Shown here piece after piece: positions 47,807 through 56,732 of a DNA stretch of 64,000 nt. Numbering within the stretch: the first letter of the stretch is position 1; each line of letters opens with the position of its first letter. Source of the stretch: Aurantimonas aggregata (lineage in GTDB: Bacteria; Pseudomonadota; Alphaproteobacteria; Rhizobiales; Rhizobiaceae). Position numbers and translations under genes: made by a program. Location: positions 62,001 through 126,000 of the forward strand of contig NZ_JAAAMJ010000002.1 in NCBI RefSeq assembly GCF_010500835.1, in the 5' to 3' direction. The notes beneath the pieces were generated by a model, which was given only the letters and a program-made list of their open reading frames with translations, was not told the origin of the DNA and made no database searches.

Positions 47807-48793
47807 ATGCGAAACCTCACACTTCGCCAGCTTCGTTCCGTCCAGGCCATCGTCCGACATCGGACGATCGCCGCTGCGGCACGCCAGCTCGGCCTCACCG
47901 CGCCGGCCGTGACACTACAGATAAAGCAGCTCGAGGACGATGTCGGTCTGCCACTCTTCACCCGGACCAATGACGGCATGCGCCTGACGGCGGCCGGCTC
48001 TGCCGTACTCAACGCCGCCAATGCTGTCGAGACGAGCCTGCGGGCGCTGGGCGACGAGGTGGGCGCGATCAAGGGCGTGCGCTCCGGCACGATCCGGCTC
48101 GGCGCCGTCTCCACGGCGAAATATTTCGCGCCGCGGCTGATCGCGGCGTTTCGGCAGTCCTTCCCCGACATCGAGATCAAGCTGACCGTCGGCAACCGGC
48201 TGGCGATCATCGCCGATCTCAAGGCCTATCAGTCGGACATCGCGCTGATGGGCCGGCCGCCGGTCGAGTTTCCGGTGACGTCGACCTTCTTCGGCGATCA
48301 TCCGCTGGTGATGATCGCCCCGCCGGATCATCCGCTGGCCCGCGAGCGCGATATCAGCCGCGAGCGGCTGCTGGAGGAGACGATCATCATCCGCGAGCCG
48401 GGATCGGGCACGCGTTCGTCGCTCGAGATCTTCTTTGCCGCCTATCCGGATGGCCTCGAAGCTGCGTCGGCCGAGATGGGCTCGAACGAGACGATCAAGC
48501 AGGCGGTGATGGCCGGGCTCGGCATCGCCTTCATCTCCGCCCACACGATCGCGTTCGAGGTGGAGATGGGGCGGCTGGTGATCCTCGACGTCGCCGACAT
48601 GCCGATCCGGCGTAAATGGTACGGGGTAAGCCGGCGCGAACGGATGACGGCGCCGGCCGAACTTGCCTTCATGGATTTCCTGGTGCAGCGCGGCGCGCGG
48701 CATCTGCCGCTCATCGACCGGCTCTACCCGCCCGATTCGCTGTCCGGTGCGAAGGAACGGCTTTCGACCGACGATGGCTTGCTCAGCCCGTAG
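47807..48793 (+). CDS. cbbR: LysR-type regulator of the Calvin-cycle operon
   Basis: About 328 residues. N-terminal winged helix ([20 protein letters not shown], then [18 protein letters not shown]) and a C-terminal effector domain (about 90-300, starting [17 protein letters not shown]). The divergent position against cbbF and the sequence fit CbbR, which activates cbb transcription in response to metabolites such as RuBP, ATP or NADPH. Start ATG at 47807 (a GTG lies two codons earlier). Its 3' end overlaps the convergent isomerase gene by 11 bases. Confidence 0.92.
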   Translation: MRNLTLRQLRSVQAIVRHRTIAAAARQLGLTAPAVTLQIKQLEDDVGLPLFTRTNDGMRLTAAGSAVLNAANAVETSLRALGDEVGAIKGVRSGTIRLGAVSTAKYFAPRLIAAFRQSFPDIEIKLTVGNRLAIIADLKAYQSDIALMGRPPVEFPVTSTFFGDHPLVMIAPPDHPLARERDISRERLLEETIIIREPGSGTRSSLEIFFAAYPDGLEAASAEMGSNETIKQAVMAGLGIAFISAHTIAFEVEMGRLVILDVADMPIRRKWYGVSRRERMTAPAELAFMDFLVQRGARHLPLIDRLYPPDSLSGAKERLSTDDGLLSP

Positions 48794-49853
48794 CCGGCGT
48801 TTCGACGAGCCTTGCCTGGCGCAGGGCGGCGAGGTCTGCCGAGCCGGTGCAGAAGCAGGCGACCCGCAGCTGGTCGATCACCGTGCGAAAGTGTAGCGCC
48901 GTCGCCTCCGCCGAATGATCGGCGCTGGCAAGGCCCGCGGCCGCCTGGCCGGCCAGATCGGCGCCGAGGCGAATCGCCCGGGCCACATCGAGGCCGTTGG
49001 CAATCCCGCCGGAGCCGATGAGAAGCGCTTCCGGACAGGCCTGACGGACACCGAGAATAGCGTCGGCGGTCGGGATGCCCCAGCCGGCAAACAGCAGCGC
49101 CGTGTCGCGTCGCGCCGGGTCCGATGTCCGCTCGGCTTCGACGGCTGCCCAGCTCGTGCCGCCCGCCCCGGCCACGTCGACGGCGTGGACGCCGGCATCG
49201 ACCAGGCGCCGGGCGATAGCCCCCGAAATTCCCGCCCCGACCTCCTTGACCACCACAGGCACGGACAGCACGGCGACGAGCGCCTCGATCGCTGCCAGCA
49301 CGCCGCGCCAGTCGGTGTCGCCGCCTTCCTGCAGGGCTTCCTGCAGCGGGTTGAGGTGGATGATCAACGCGTCGGCACCGATCATGTCGACGGCACGCTC
49401 GGCTTCGTCGCGGCCATAGCCGAGGACGAGCTGCGCGCCGCCGACATTGGCAAGGATCGGAATGCTCGGCGCGAGCCGCCGCAGCGAGCGGTCGAGACCG
49501 CCGGAGGCGCGGCCCTCCAGAGCGATTCGCTGCGAACCGACGGCGAGGGCGATGCCCAGTTCCTCGGCGGCTTCCGCAAGATGGGCGTTGATTCGGGCGG
49601 CGCGCTCCGGCCCGCCGGTCATCGAACTTATCAGCAGGGGCGCCCGAAGCCGTCGGCCAAGGAACTCGGTGGACAGGTCGATTTCGGCCAGCGACAGCTC
49701 GGGCAGCGCGACATGTTCGAAGACGACACGGGCAAAACCGCTGGCGGCGCGCTGCGAAGCGAGCGAAGGGGCAAGCACGATGTCGAGATGATCGCTCTTG
49801 CGCGCCCCGATATCGCCCGTCGACGACGACCCGCCCCGTTCCGTACCCTGCAT
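48783..49853 (-). CDS. fni: Isopentenyl-diphosphate delta-isomerase, type 2 (FMN)
   Basis: About 356 residues. [10 protein letters not shown] near the N-terminus, [63 protein letters not shown] and [15 protein letters not shown] are the signature blocks of the FMN-dependent isomerase. It balances IPP and DMAPP for carotenoid precursors, complementing the MEP route (ispE here). Start ATG at 49853. Divergent from crtE; end overlaps cbbR. Confidence 0.94.
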   Translation of the reverse strand: MQGTERGGSSSTGDIGARKSDHLDIVLAPSLASQRAASGFARVVFEHVALPELSLAEIDLSTEFLGRRLRAPLLISSMTGGPERAARINAHLAEAAEELGIALAVGSQRIALEGRASGGLDRSLRRLAPSIPILANVGGAQLVLGYGRDEAERAVDMIGADALIIHLNPLQEALQEGGDTDWRGVLAAIEALVAVLSVPVVVKEVGAGISGAIARRLVDAGVHAVDVAGAGGTSWAAVEAERTSDPARRDTALLFAGWGIPTADAILGVRQACPEALLIGSGGIANGLDVARAIRLGADLAGQAAAGLASADHSAEATALHFRTVIDQLRVACFCTGSADLAALRQARLVETPATG

Positions 49854-49993
49854 GCCAGTCCTATCGTCGCAGTTGTAATTGAACCGACCGATGGCCGTCG
49901 CATCTCGCGCGGTTCGTGTTAGCATTCCCTATCGGATTTCGTGTACGAATGGACAGTGACAAGTTTGTTTGACTTCAAGGCAGTCATTTCGCC

Positions 49994-50941
49994 ATGACAG
50001 TGGACCTCAAGAGCGGCGTCGCCGTCTATGTCCGCAAGATCGACCAGCGACTGGCCGATCTCATCCCGCGGGCACTCCCCGGCCAGACCCAGCTGGACGC
50101 GGCCATTGCGGCCAGTGTCCTGGCGCCCGGCAAGCGGCTGCGGCCGCTGATGACCGCGATCGCCGCGGAGGATCTGGGGGGGAATCTCGGCCCCGCCATC
50201 GACGCCGGCTGCGCGGTGGAGATGGTGCACGCCGCCTCGCTGATTCTCGACGACCTGCCGTCGATGGACGATGCGACGATGCGGCGCGGCCAGCCGGCCG
50301 TTCACATCACCTATGGCGAGGATGTCGCCGTGCTGGCCTCCATCGGGGTGCTGGCCGGCGCCTTCGAGATGCTGACGACGATCGAGACGCTGCCGCCGGC
50401 AGCGCGGACCGAGTGCATTCGCCTGCTGACACGTGCTGTCGGGGTGGGCGGCCTGGTTGGCGGGCAGTTCGAGGATCTGCGCGGCGGGCGCGCCGCGCGC
50501 CCGGTCGCCGACATCGCGGTCGCCAACGGGCTGAAGACCGGCTCGCTGTTCTCCGCCGCGGTGGAGATCGGCGCTGTGGTCGCCGGCGCCGATGCCATGA
50601 CGCGGACCCGGCTGCGGGAATTCGCGGCCGAACTCGGCCACGCCTTCCAGCTGCTGGACGACCTCCTCGACGGCGGCTCCAGCGCGATCACCATCGGCAA
50701 GGACATCGGCAAGGATGTCGGCAAGTCGACCATCGTCTCGATGCTCGGGCGGCCGTCCGTCGTCCACCGCATCGATCGCCACGTGGAGACCGCGCATGCG
50801 CGGCTGAACGACGTGTTCGGGCCCGCCGGTCGGATGCATATCCTGGTCGGCGCGATCTTCGACACGACGCTGCGTGCCCGCATGGCCGAGGCGGCGGGCA
50901 GCGAGGCCGGCTTGCGCGAGCAGGAAGCCGGCGCCAGATAG
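49994..50941 (+). CDS. crtE: Geranylgeranyl diphosphate synthase
   Basis: 315 residues. GKRLRPLMTAIA, the first Asp motif ILDDLPSMDDA with the two-residue insertion of short-chain synthases, and the second LLDDLLDGG. Condenses isoprenoid units to GGPP, the first committed carotenoid precursor. The DDLPSMDD form differs from the DDVVD of ispB. crtZ starts five bases after its stop, so the two form one transcript. Confidence 0.93.
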   Translation: MTVDLKSGVAVYVRKIDQRLADLIPRALPGQTQLDAAIAASVLAPGKRLRPLMTAIAAEDLGGNLGPAIDAGCAVEMVHAASLILDDLPSMDDATMRRGQPAVHITYGEDVAVLASIGVLAGAFEMLTTIETLPPAARTECIRLLTRAVGVGGLVGGQFEDLRGGRAARPVADIAVANGLKTGSLFSAAVEIGAVVAGADAMTRTRLREFAAELGHAFQLLDDLLDGGSSAITIGKDIGKDVGKSTIVSMLGRPSVVHRIDRHVETAHARLNDVFGPAGRMHILVGAIFDTTLRARMAEAAGSEAGLREQEAGAR

Positions 50942-50946
50942 GCAGG

Positions 50947-51372
50947 ATGGAGACGACGGACTGGCCGGTTCTCGCGGCCATCCCCTTTGCGGTCTTCCTC
51001 GGAATGGAAGTCTTCGCATGGGCCGCGCCCCAATACATCATGCACAGTTGGGGCTGGGGCTGGCACCATTCGCACCACGAGGAACGCGAAGGCTGGTTCG
51101 AGAAGAACGATCTCTACGCCGTGGCCTTCGCCGCTTTCGCGATCTCGCTGTTCGTCGTTGCCAGCTACGGCTATTTGATCGTCGGGGCGGTCGCGACCGG
51201 CATCACGCTCTATGGCGCGTTCCACTTCATCGTCCATGACGGTCTGGTGCATCAGCGCGGGCCGTTCCGGCACATCCCGCACAAAGGGCTACGCCAAACG
51301 CTTGGTGCAGGCACATCGGCTGCACCAGACGGTCAAGGGCAAGGACGGGGGGGTTCCTTCGGCTTCCGCTAA
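50947..51372 (+). CDS. crtZ: Beta-carotene 3-hydroxylase, C-terminal part frameshifted
   Basis: The first 113 residues are good CrtZ: MHSWGWGWHHSHHEER and FHFIVHDGLVHQRGPFRHIP carry histidine motifs of the di-iron hydroxylase, between membrane helices. After HIPHKG (51286-51288) the frame is one base off: the family sequence YAKRLVQAHRLHQTVKGKDG appears in frame +1, and the original frame resumes at SFGFR after a G7 run (51347-51353). As written, residues 115-136 become LRQTLGAGTSAAP... and the third histidine motif is lost. A GGG/G7 indel pair would be compensating. Even the recovered frame has HRLHQ where CrtZ has HRLHH. Activity is doubtful. It would convert beta-carotene to zeaxanthin. 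Confidence 0.85.
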   Translation: METTDWPVLAAIPFAVFLGMEVFAWAAPQYIMHSWGWGWHHSHHEEREGWFEKNDLYAVAFAAFAISLFVVASYGYLIVGAVATGITLYGAFHFIVHDGLVHQRGPFRHIPHKGLRQTLGAGTSAAPDGQGQGRGGSFGFR

Positions 51373-51526
51373 GCCCCGCCAATCGAGGAGTTGACCCGGC
51401 AGCTGCGCACCGAAGGCACGGTCGCGGCCGGGCGCCGGCGCGACACGGGTGCAGACGCGGGCGCCACCAGGCAATGATGTCCGCCGCTGCGAATGACGGC
51501 CGCCGAGGCGCGCCGTCTCGCCTCGA

Positions 51527-52510
51527 TCAGGCGTCGCCGAGCCGTGGTCGGGTCCAGAGATCCGGCGAGCGCGCCTGCGGCGCGGCGCGGCGCGACATCG
51601 CGGCCCGGGCGGCGCCCAGCGTCACGTGGCGCAGTTTCTGGCGGCGGCCGGTGGAGACGCGCTGATCCCACGCCGAAGCCCCCAGCGCCTTCACCTGCAG
51701 GCCGATCTCCCGGTAGACGCCGTGGGCGGTGGCAACTGCCCAGGCGGAGCGCGGCGGCAGGTCCTTGAGGCCATGGAAGGCCGAGGCGTAATAGGGCTCG
51801 GCGAGGTCGACCAGCCGGTTGGCGAGCAGCGCCACCACCGGCCGCTGGCGCGGGTCGACAACGTCGCCGGGGCGAAGATCGGCTTCCGCCAGCCACTCTT
51901 CGGGCAGATAGATGCGGCCGGCGCGCGCATCCTCGACGATGTCGCGCGCGATATTGGTCAGCTGAAAGGCGATGCCGAGATCCGATGCCCGGTCGAGCGT
52001 CGCCTCCTCCCGCACGCCCATCACCATCGACATCATCACGCCGACCACGCCGGCCACATGGTAGCAATAGTCGAGCGTGTCGGTGATCGTCTCGTAGCGT
52101 CGGCCGTCGACATCCATCCGGTAGCCGGCGAGATGCTGCGTCAGGAGCGCCGGCGGCAGCTGGTGGCGCGCCGCGACATCGCCGATCGCCTCGAAGCAGG
52201 GATCGCTGATCGGCTTACCGGCCAGCGCCGCCAGCGTCTCGCTTTCCAGCTTCGCCATGCGTTCGTCCGGCCGCGATGCCTCGCTGTCGGGCCGCCGCGC
52301 GAAGCCCAGCACCTGGCCGTCGATGGCGTCGTCGCAATGCCGGCACCAGGCATAGAGCATCATGGCGCTGCGGCGGGTCTCAGGGTCGAAGAGCTTGGCC
52401 GCGGCGGCGAAGCTCTTTGACCCCTTGGCGATGGCGTCCTCGGCCATGGCGGCAAGGTCGGCGCGGGCGATCGGATCGAGCGGCACGGCGAGAGGTGTTG
52501 ATACCGACAT
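51527..52510 (-). CDS. crtB: Phytoene synthase
   Basis: About 327 residues. The two aspartate motifs are CRHCDDAIDG and NIARDIVEDA, with YCYHVAGVVGVMM between. Joins two GGPP to phytoene. Ends with an Arg/Pro-rich tail. Start ATG at 52510 sits 7 bases after the crtI stop; an ATG 21 bases upstream overlaps crtI. Last gene of the crtX-crtY-crtI-crtB series, convergent with crtZ over about 150 bases without an obvious terminator. Confidence 0.94.
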   Translation of the reverse strand: MSVSTPLAVPLDPIARADLAAMAEDAIAKGSKSFAAAAKLFDPETRRSAMMLYAWCRHCDDAIDGQVLGFARRPDSEASRPDERMAKLESETLAALAGKPISDPCFEAIGDVAARHQLPPALLTQHLAGYRMDVDGRRYETITDTLDYCYHVAGVVGVMMSMVMGVREEATLDRASDLGIAFQLTNIARDIVEDARAGRIYLPEEWLAEADLRPGDVVDPRQRPVVALLANRLVDLAEPYYASAFHGLKDLPPRSAWAVATAHGVYREIGLQVKALGASAWDQRVSTGRRQKLRHVTLGAARAAMSRRAAPQARSPDLWTRPRLGDA

Positions 52511-52517
52511 CAGCGCC

Positions 52518-54032
52518 TCAGAGCCCGGCATCGGCGATCATCAGCCCGGCCGTCGCCTTGGCCGAGCCGATGACGCCCGGCACGCCGGCGCCAGGATGGG
52601 TTCCGGCGCCGACCAGATAGAGATTGGCGATGTCGCGGTCGCGGTTGTGCGGCCGGAACCAGGCGCTCTGGGTAAGCACCGGGTCGAGCGAGAAGGCCGA
52701 GCCGACATGCGCGTTGAGTTCGTCGCGGAAGTCGAACGGGGTGAAGATGCGGCTCGTCACGAGGTCTGCCTTGAGGTTCGGAATGTAGCGCTCCTCGAGA
52801 TAGTCGAGGATACGGTCGCGGTAGCGCGGCCCTTCGACGTCCCAGTCGATGTCGGCATTGCCGAGATGCGGTACCGGCGACAGCACGTAGAAGCTGCCGG
52901 CACCCTCCGGCGCCAGCGACGGATCGGTCACGCAGGGATTGTGCATGTAGAGCGAGAAGTCGTCGGCCAGCTTCGGCCCCTTGAAGATTTCGGAGATGAG
53001 ATCGCGGTAGCGCGCGCCGAAGCAGACCGTGTGATGCTGGATGTCCGGCCGGTGGGTCTTCAGGCCGAAATAGATGACGAACAGCGACATCGAGAAACGC
53101 CGGCCCTTAAGCCGCTTGGCTTCCGCCTTGCCGCGCGCGTTGCCGGCGAGCAGCGTGTCGTAGGTGTGGACGACATCGGCATTGGAGGCGACGACGTCGG
53201 CGGCAAAGCGCCGGCCGTCCTTGAGCAGCACGGCTTTCGCCCGCCCGCTCTCGATTTCGATCTTGGCGACCTCGGCCGAGAGTTCAATGCGGCCGCCGAT
53301 CTCCTCGAACAGCCTGACCAGACCGCGCACCAGGGCTCCGGTGCCGCCGCGCGGAAACCAGACACCGCCCTTGCGCTCCAGCGCGTGGATCAGCGCGTAG
53401 ATCGAAGACGTCGCGAAGGGATTGCCGCCGACCAGCAGCGAATGGAACGAGAATGCCTGCCGCAGGTGCTCCTCCTCGATGAACTCGGAGACCTTGGCAT
53501 AGACGCTCCGCCAGGCCTGCAGCCGGGCGAGCTGCGGCCCGGCGCGGATCATGTCGCGGAAGGAGAGGAAGGGAACGGTTCCGAGCTTCTCGTAGCCCTC
53601 GTGGTACACTTCCTTCGAGTAGGCGAGGAAGCGGCGATAGCCGGCGACGTCGGCCGGGTTGAGCGCGGCGATCTGCCGGTCCAGCGATTCCTGATCGTTC
53701 ACATAGTCGAAGCTGACGCCGTCTTCCCAGCGCAGCTGGTAGAATGGCGAGACCGGCAGCAGCTCGACGTAATCGGCCATGCGGCGCCCGGACGCCGCGA
53801 ACAGTTCCTCGAGGGAGTCCGGGTCGGTGATGACGGTCGGGCCGGCATCGAAGGTGAAGCCCTGATCCTCGTAGACATAGGCGCGCCCGCCCGGCTTGTC
53901 GCGCTTCTCGATCAGCGTGGTGCTGAAGCCCGCCGACTGCAGGCGCACTGCGAGTGCCAGCCCGCCGAAGCCCGAGCCGACGACCACGGCGCTGGGCCCG
54001 CTCTTGCCGGCGCCATTCGATGGGCCGGTCAT
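52518..54032 (-). CDS. crtI: Phytoene desaturase
   Basis: 504 residues. FAD Rossmann motif AVVVGSGFGGLALAVRLQSAG, then KRDKPGGRAYVYEDQGFTFDAGPTVI, and the C-terminal LVGAGTHPGAGVPGVIGSAK. Performs the four desaturations from phytoene to lycopene. Start ATG at 54032, overlapping the end of crtY by four bases. Central gene of the carotenoid operon. Confidence 0.95.
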   Translation of the reverse strand: MTGPSNGAGKSGPSAVVVGSGFGGLALAVRLQSAGFSTTLIEKRDKPGGRAYVYEDQGFTFDAGPTVITDPDSLEELFAASGRRMADYVELLPVSPFYQLRWEDGVSFDYVNDQESLDRQIAALNPADVAGYRRFLAYSKEVYHEGYEKLGTVPFLSFRDMIRAGPQLARLQAWRSVYAKVSEFIEEEHLRQAFSFHSLLVGGNPFATSSIYALIHALERKGGVWFPRGGTGALVRGLVRLFEEIGGRIELSAEVAKIEIESGRAKAVLLKDGRRFAADVVASNADVVHTYDTLLAGNARGKAEAKRLKGRRFSMSLFVIYFGLKTHRPDIQHHTVCFGARYRDLISEIFKGPKLADDFSLYMHNPCVTDPSLAPEGAGSFYVLSPVPHLGNADIDWDVEGPRYRDRILDYLEERYIPNLKADLVTSRIFTPFDFRDELNAHVGSAFSLDPVLTQSAWFRPHNRDRDIANLYLVGAGTHPGAGVPGVIGSAKATAGLMIADAGL

Positions 54033-55183
54033 GCCAGTTCCCCGGTCAGGCGATGGCGCGCCAGCACCTTCAGCGCGTTGCCGAAGGGCACGGGCGGCCG
54101 GCCGGTCAGGATTTTGACCTTGTCGAAGGTCCGCAACTGCGCCGCGTAGAAGCGGGAAACGAGCGGGTCGGGCAGGCGATAGAAATGCTGCAGGATCTTG
54201 TACCGTTTGGAGGAAACCCCGGCGAAGAAGAGCAGCCGGTTGAGCATGCGAAAGAAGCCACGCGCGTGCCACGTCTCGACGGCGTGGCGGCGGGTCGCGG
54301 CGAAGACCGCCGCACCGGAAAGCTCCGGCAGGCCGGCGAGAAGATCGGCGAGCCTCACCGCGTCGGGTAGCGAGTAGCCGGTCGTCGGGTGAAACAGGCC
54401 GGCGGCGAGGCCACTGGCCGCGACGCTGTTCTTGTCGTCCCAGAACGCCTCGATATCGCCGTCGATGGCGATCGGCAGCACGCCCCGCTCCTCGCGGAGC
54501 ACCGTCCGGGCGACCCAGCCATGGGCCTTCAGATAGGCATCGATCGATCCGCGCAGCCGGTCCTCGTCGAAATCCGGGCCGTCGGCGTAATAGGTGTCCT
54601 CGACGAGCAGCCGGGTCGGCGTCAGCGGCAGGACGTAGACGAAACGATAGCCGTCGGCCTGGGCGACGGTGGCGTCCATGATGATCGGCTGCGGCAGGCC
54701 GTGCGGCGCCGTCAGCTCAAGCTCCTGGCCGAGAAACTTCTGGAAGCCTAGCCGCAGATGCGGGCTCGGCGAGTGGCCGCGCCCGTCGATCACGCAGCGG
54801 GCCTGGACCACGCGGCCATCGAGCACGACGCTGTCGGGGGTGACGTCGCGAACCCGCGCGCCGGTTTCGATCGCGTCGCCCAGCGTCGCCTCCAGAACCT
54901 CGCGGAACCGCTCCGAGGCGACGCTCCGATAGCCCGTTCCAACCCGGCGGCTTCGGTCCGGGAACCGCACTTCGTAGGCGTTCCAGCGATAGGTGACGAA
55001 GGGCGCCAGCCACTCATGCCCGCCGGGTCCGAGGTCGCCCTCGTGATAGGACCAGGTGTGGTTGCCGCCGACGGCCTCGCCGGCCTCGAACAGCCGGACG
55101 GTCAGATCGGGGCGCGTCGTCGCCAGCCGATACGCCGCCAGTCCATTCGCCAGCCCCCCGCCGACAAAGGCGACGTCGATCAT
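54029..55183 (-). CDS. crtY: Lycopene beta-cyclase
   Basis: About 384 residues of the bacterial CrtY type. N-terminal VAFVGGGLANGLAAYRLA (FAD-binding), GNHTWSYHEGDLG, and LLVEDTYYADGPDFDEDRLR. Cyclises both ends of lycopene to beta-carotene. Start ATG at 55183 is preceded by GGAG five bases upstream; an ATG at 55204 overlapping the crtX stop (ATGA) is the alternative. Coupled with crtI by a four-base overlap. Confidence 0.93.
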   Translation of the reverse strand: MIDVAFVGGGLANGLAAYRLATTRPDLTVRLFEAGEAVGGNHTWSYHEGDLGPGGHEWLAPFVTYRWNAYEVRFPDRSRRVGTGYRSVASERFREVLEATLGDAIETGARVRDVTPDSVVLDGRVVQARCVIDGRGHSPSPHLRLGFQKFLGQELELTAPHGLPQPIIMDATVAQADGYRFVYVLPLTPTRLLVEDTYYADGPDFDEDRLRGSIDAYLKAHGWVARTVLREERGVLPIAIDGDIEAFWDDKNSVAASGLAAGLFHPTTGYSLPDAVRLADLLAGLPELSGAAVFAATRRHAVETWHARGFFRMLNRLLFFAGVSSKRYKILQHFYRLPDPLVSRFYAAQLRTFDKVKILTGRPPVPFGNALKVLARHRLTGELA

Positions 55184-55200
55184 TGCTTCTCCGCCCCCGG

Positions 55201-56469
55201 TCATCCGTTACGCCCCATTTCGATCCGCGACGCCCTGCCGAGGATCGCCTCCTCCACGATGTCCGCTGCCAGCCCCACCCCACCGGATGTCGCGATGTCG
55301 CGCCCGATGGCGCGGGCCCGATCCCGGAAACTAGCCTCTGCGAGCAGCCGAGCAAGTGATGCCTTCACCCGGCCCGGCGACACGAGGAAGCGGGAGAGCC
55401 GTTCGCCGACGCCGTGATGGACGATCCGCGCGGCGATGCCCGGCTGGTCGAAAGCAATTGGGATGGCCAGCATCGGCACGCCCGCGGCCAGCGAATCCAG
55501 CACCGTGTTCATCCCCGCATGGGTAACGCAAACTGCGGCGCTCTGCAGTATCTTCTCCTGCGGCACGAAGTCCGTGACCAGATCGGCGTCGATCCGCGCG
55601 GCCTGGCTGGGGGTCAGGCGACCGCAATGGGCGACGATACAGCGGATTTCGAGGTCGCGGCAGGCCCGCGCCACGGCGCGGAAGATATCGACCCGGTGGC
55701 CCTGCAGCGTGCCCAGCGAGGCGAAGACCAGCGGCCGGCCTCCACCCGCATCGTCATTGGCGATCGCGTCGCGCGGGCCGGCCCGCAGCGGCCCCACCAT
55801 GTGGCGATGGGGCGCAGCCGCCCGTGGAAAATCGAAGCTCGGAACAAGCTGCGAGATCTGCGCCCCCCGCGAGAGGCAGTCGGCCAAGCCGTCGCGGGGC
55901 GGCAGCCCGAACGCATCCGCCCAGCGCGCGATGGTGCGCCGCTGGCGGGTGAGCAGCAAGCGCGCGACGCGTTCGCCCCCGCGGTTGCGCTTCATGCCCC
56001 GCTCGCTCGGATCGTAGGACCAGGACAGGAACGGCAGCGGCACGGCCGGGTCGTGATGCACCGGCAGGGCCGCCGACAGCGAGACATGCGGCAGGCCGAG
56101 ATGGTCGGCGAGAAGGCCCGCCGCCGGTTCCATCGCGTCGCCGACGATGGCATCGGCGCCGATGTCCGTCAGGATCGCCGGGCCGTCGCGGCAGAGTTCG
56201 TCGGTGAGTTCGGCAGCGTCCGCGACCGTCCGCAGGATCCCGAGCGGCCCCGTCGGACGGGCGGCGCGGGCGAGCAGGGCCTCGATGTCGCGACCCGAAC
56301 GGCTGCCGGTCTCGCGGCGCATCAGCCCCGGCGGGCCGGCAGACGGCGAGGCTCCGGCGTTGAGCAGGAACGTCACGCGGTGGCCGCGGCGCAGCAACTC
56401 GCCGCCCAGCGCCTCGAAGACACGGAGGTGACTGTGGAAGGGCGGGCAGATCAGCGCGACATGGGACAT
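55201..56469 (-). CDS. crtX: Zeaxanthin glucosyltransferase-like UDP-glycosyltransferase
   Basis: 422 residues of the GT1 family. The N-terminal acceptor domain begins MSHVALICPPFHSHLRVFEALG, with His13 as catalytic base; the donor motif is VTHAGMNTVLDSLAAGVPML and IPIAFDQPGIAARI. In carotenoid clusters such proteins add glucose to zeaxanthin hydroxyls. The substrate here is inferred from position at the head of crtX-crtY-crtI-crtB. It depends on CrtZ making hydroxylated carotenoid, and the crtZ in this window is damaged. Confidence 0.87.
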   Translation of the reverse strand: MSHVALICPPFHSHLRVFEALGGELLRRGHRVTFLLNAGASPSAGPPGLMRRETGSRSGRDIEALLARAARPTGPLGILRTVADAAELTDELCRDGPAILTDIGADAIVGDAMEPAAGLLADHLGLPHVSLSAALPVHHDPAVPLPFLSWSYDPSERGMKRNRGGERVARLLLTRQRRTIARWADAFGLPPRDGLADCLSRGAQISQLVPSFDFPRAAAPHRHMVGPLRAGPRDAIANDDAGGGRPLVFASLGTLQGHRVDIFRAVARACRDLEIRCIVAHCGRLTPSQAARIDADLVTDFVPQEKILQSAAVCVTHAGMNTVLDSLAAGVPMLAIPIAFDQPGIAARIVHHGVGERLSRFLVSPGRVKASLARLLAEASFRDRARAIGRDIATSGGVGLAADIVEEAILGRASRIEMGRNG

Positions 56470-56732
56470 CGGTAACCAGCTTGTCGTTCGTGGCACGATG
56501 TCGGGCCTGCCAGGACCCGGCACGGCCGCCGCGGCACGACCCGGAGAATCGGCGGGGGCGGCCAGCACGTCCCGTGCGCCCGGCGCGTCGCGCCCGACGG
56601 ACCTGCCCTGGGGCTTTCCTTGATCTCATAACGCGCCAACGGGCGCCAGCCTGTCATCTGGTCGCGTGACGTAAAAGCGAAGGTCGAGCGGCGGCGGCAC
56701 AGGCACTCCAGGCTTCGTGGTGACCGCCGCGC

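Noticed and set aside
49854-49993. PpsR/CrtJ-type TGT-N12-ACA sites in the fni-crtE divergent region
   Set aside because: TGT and ACA triplets occur (near 49942-49961) but not with the required 12-base spacing.
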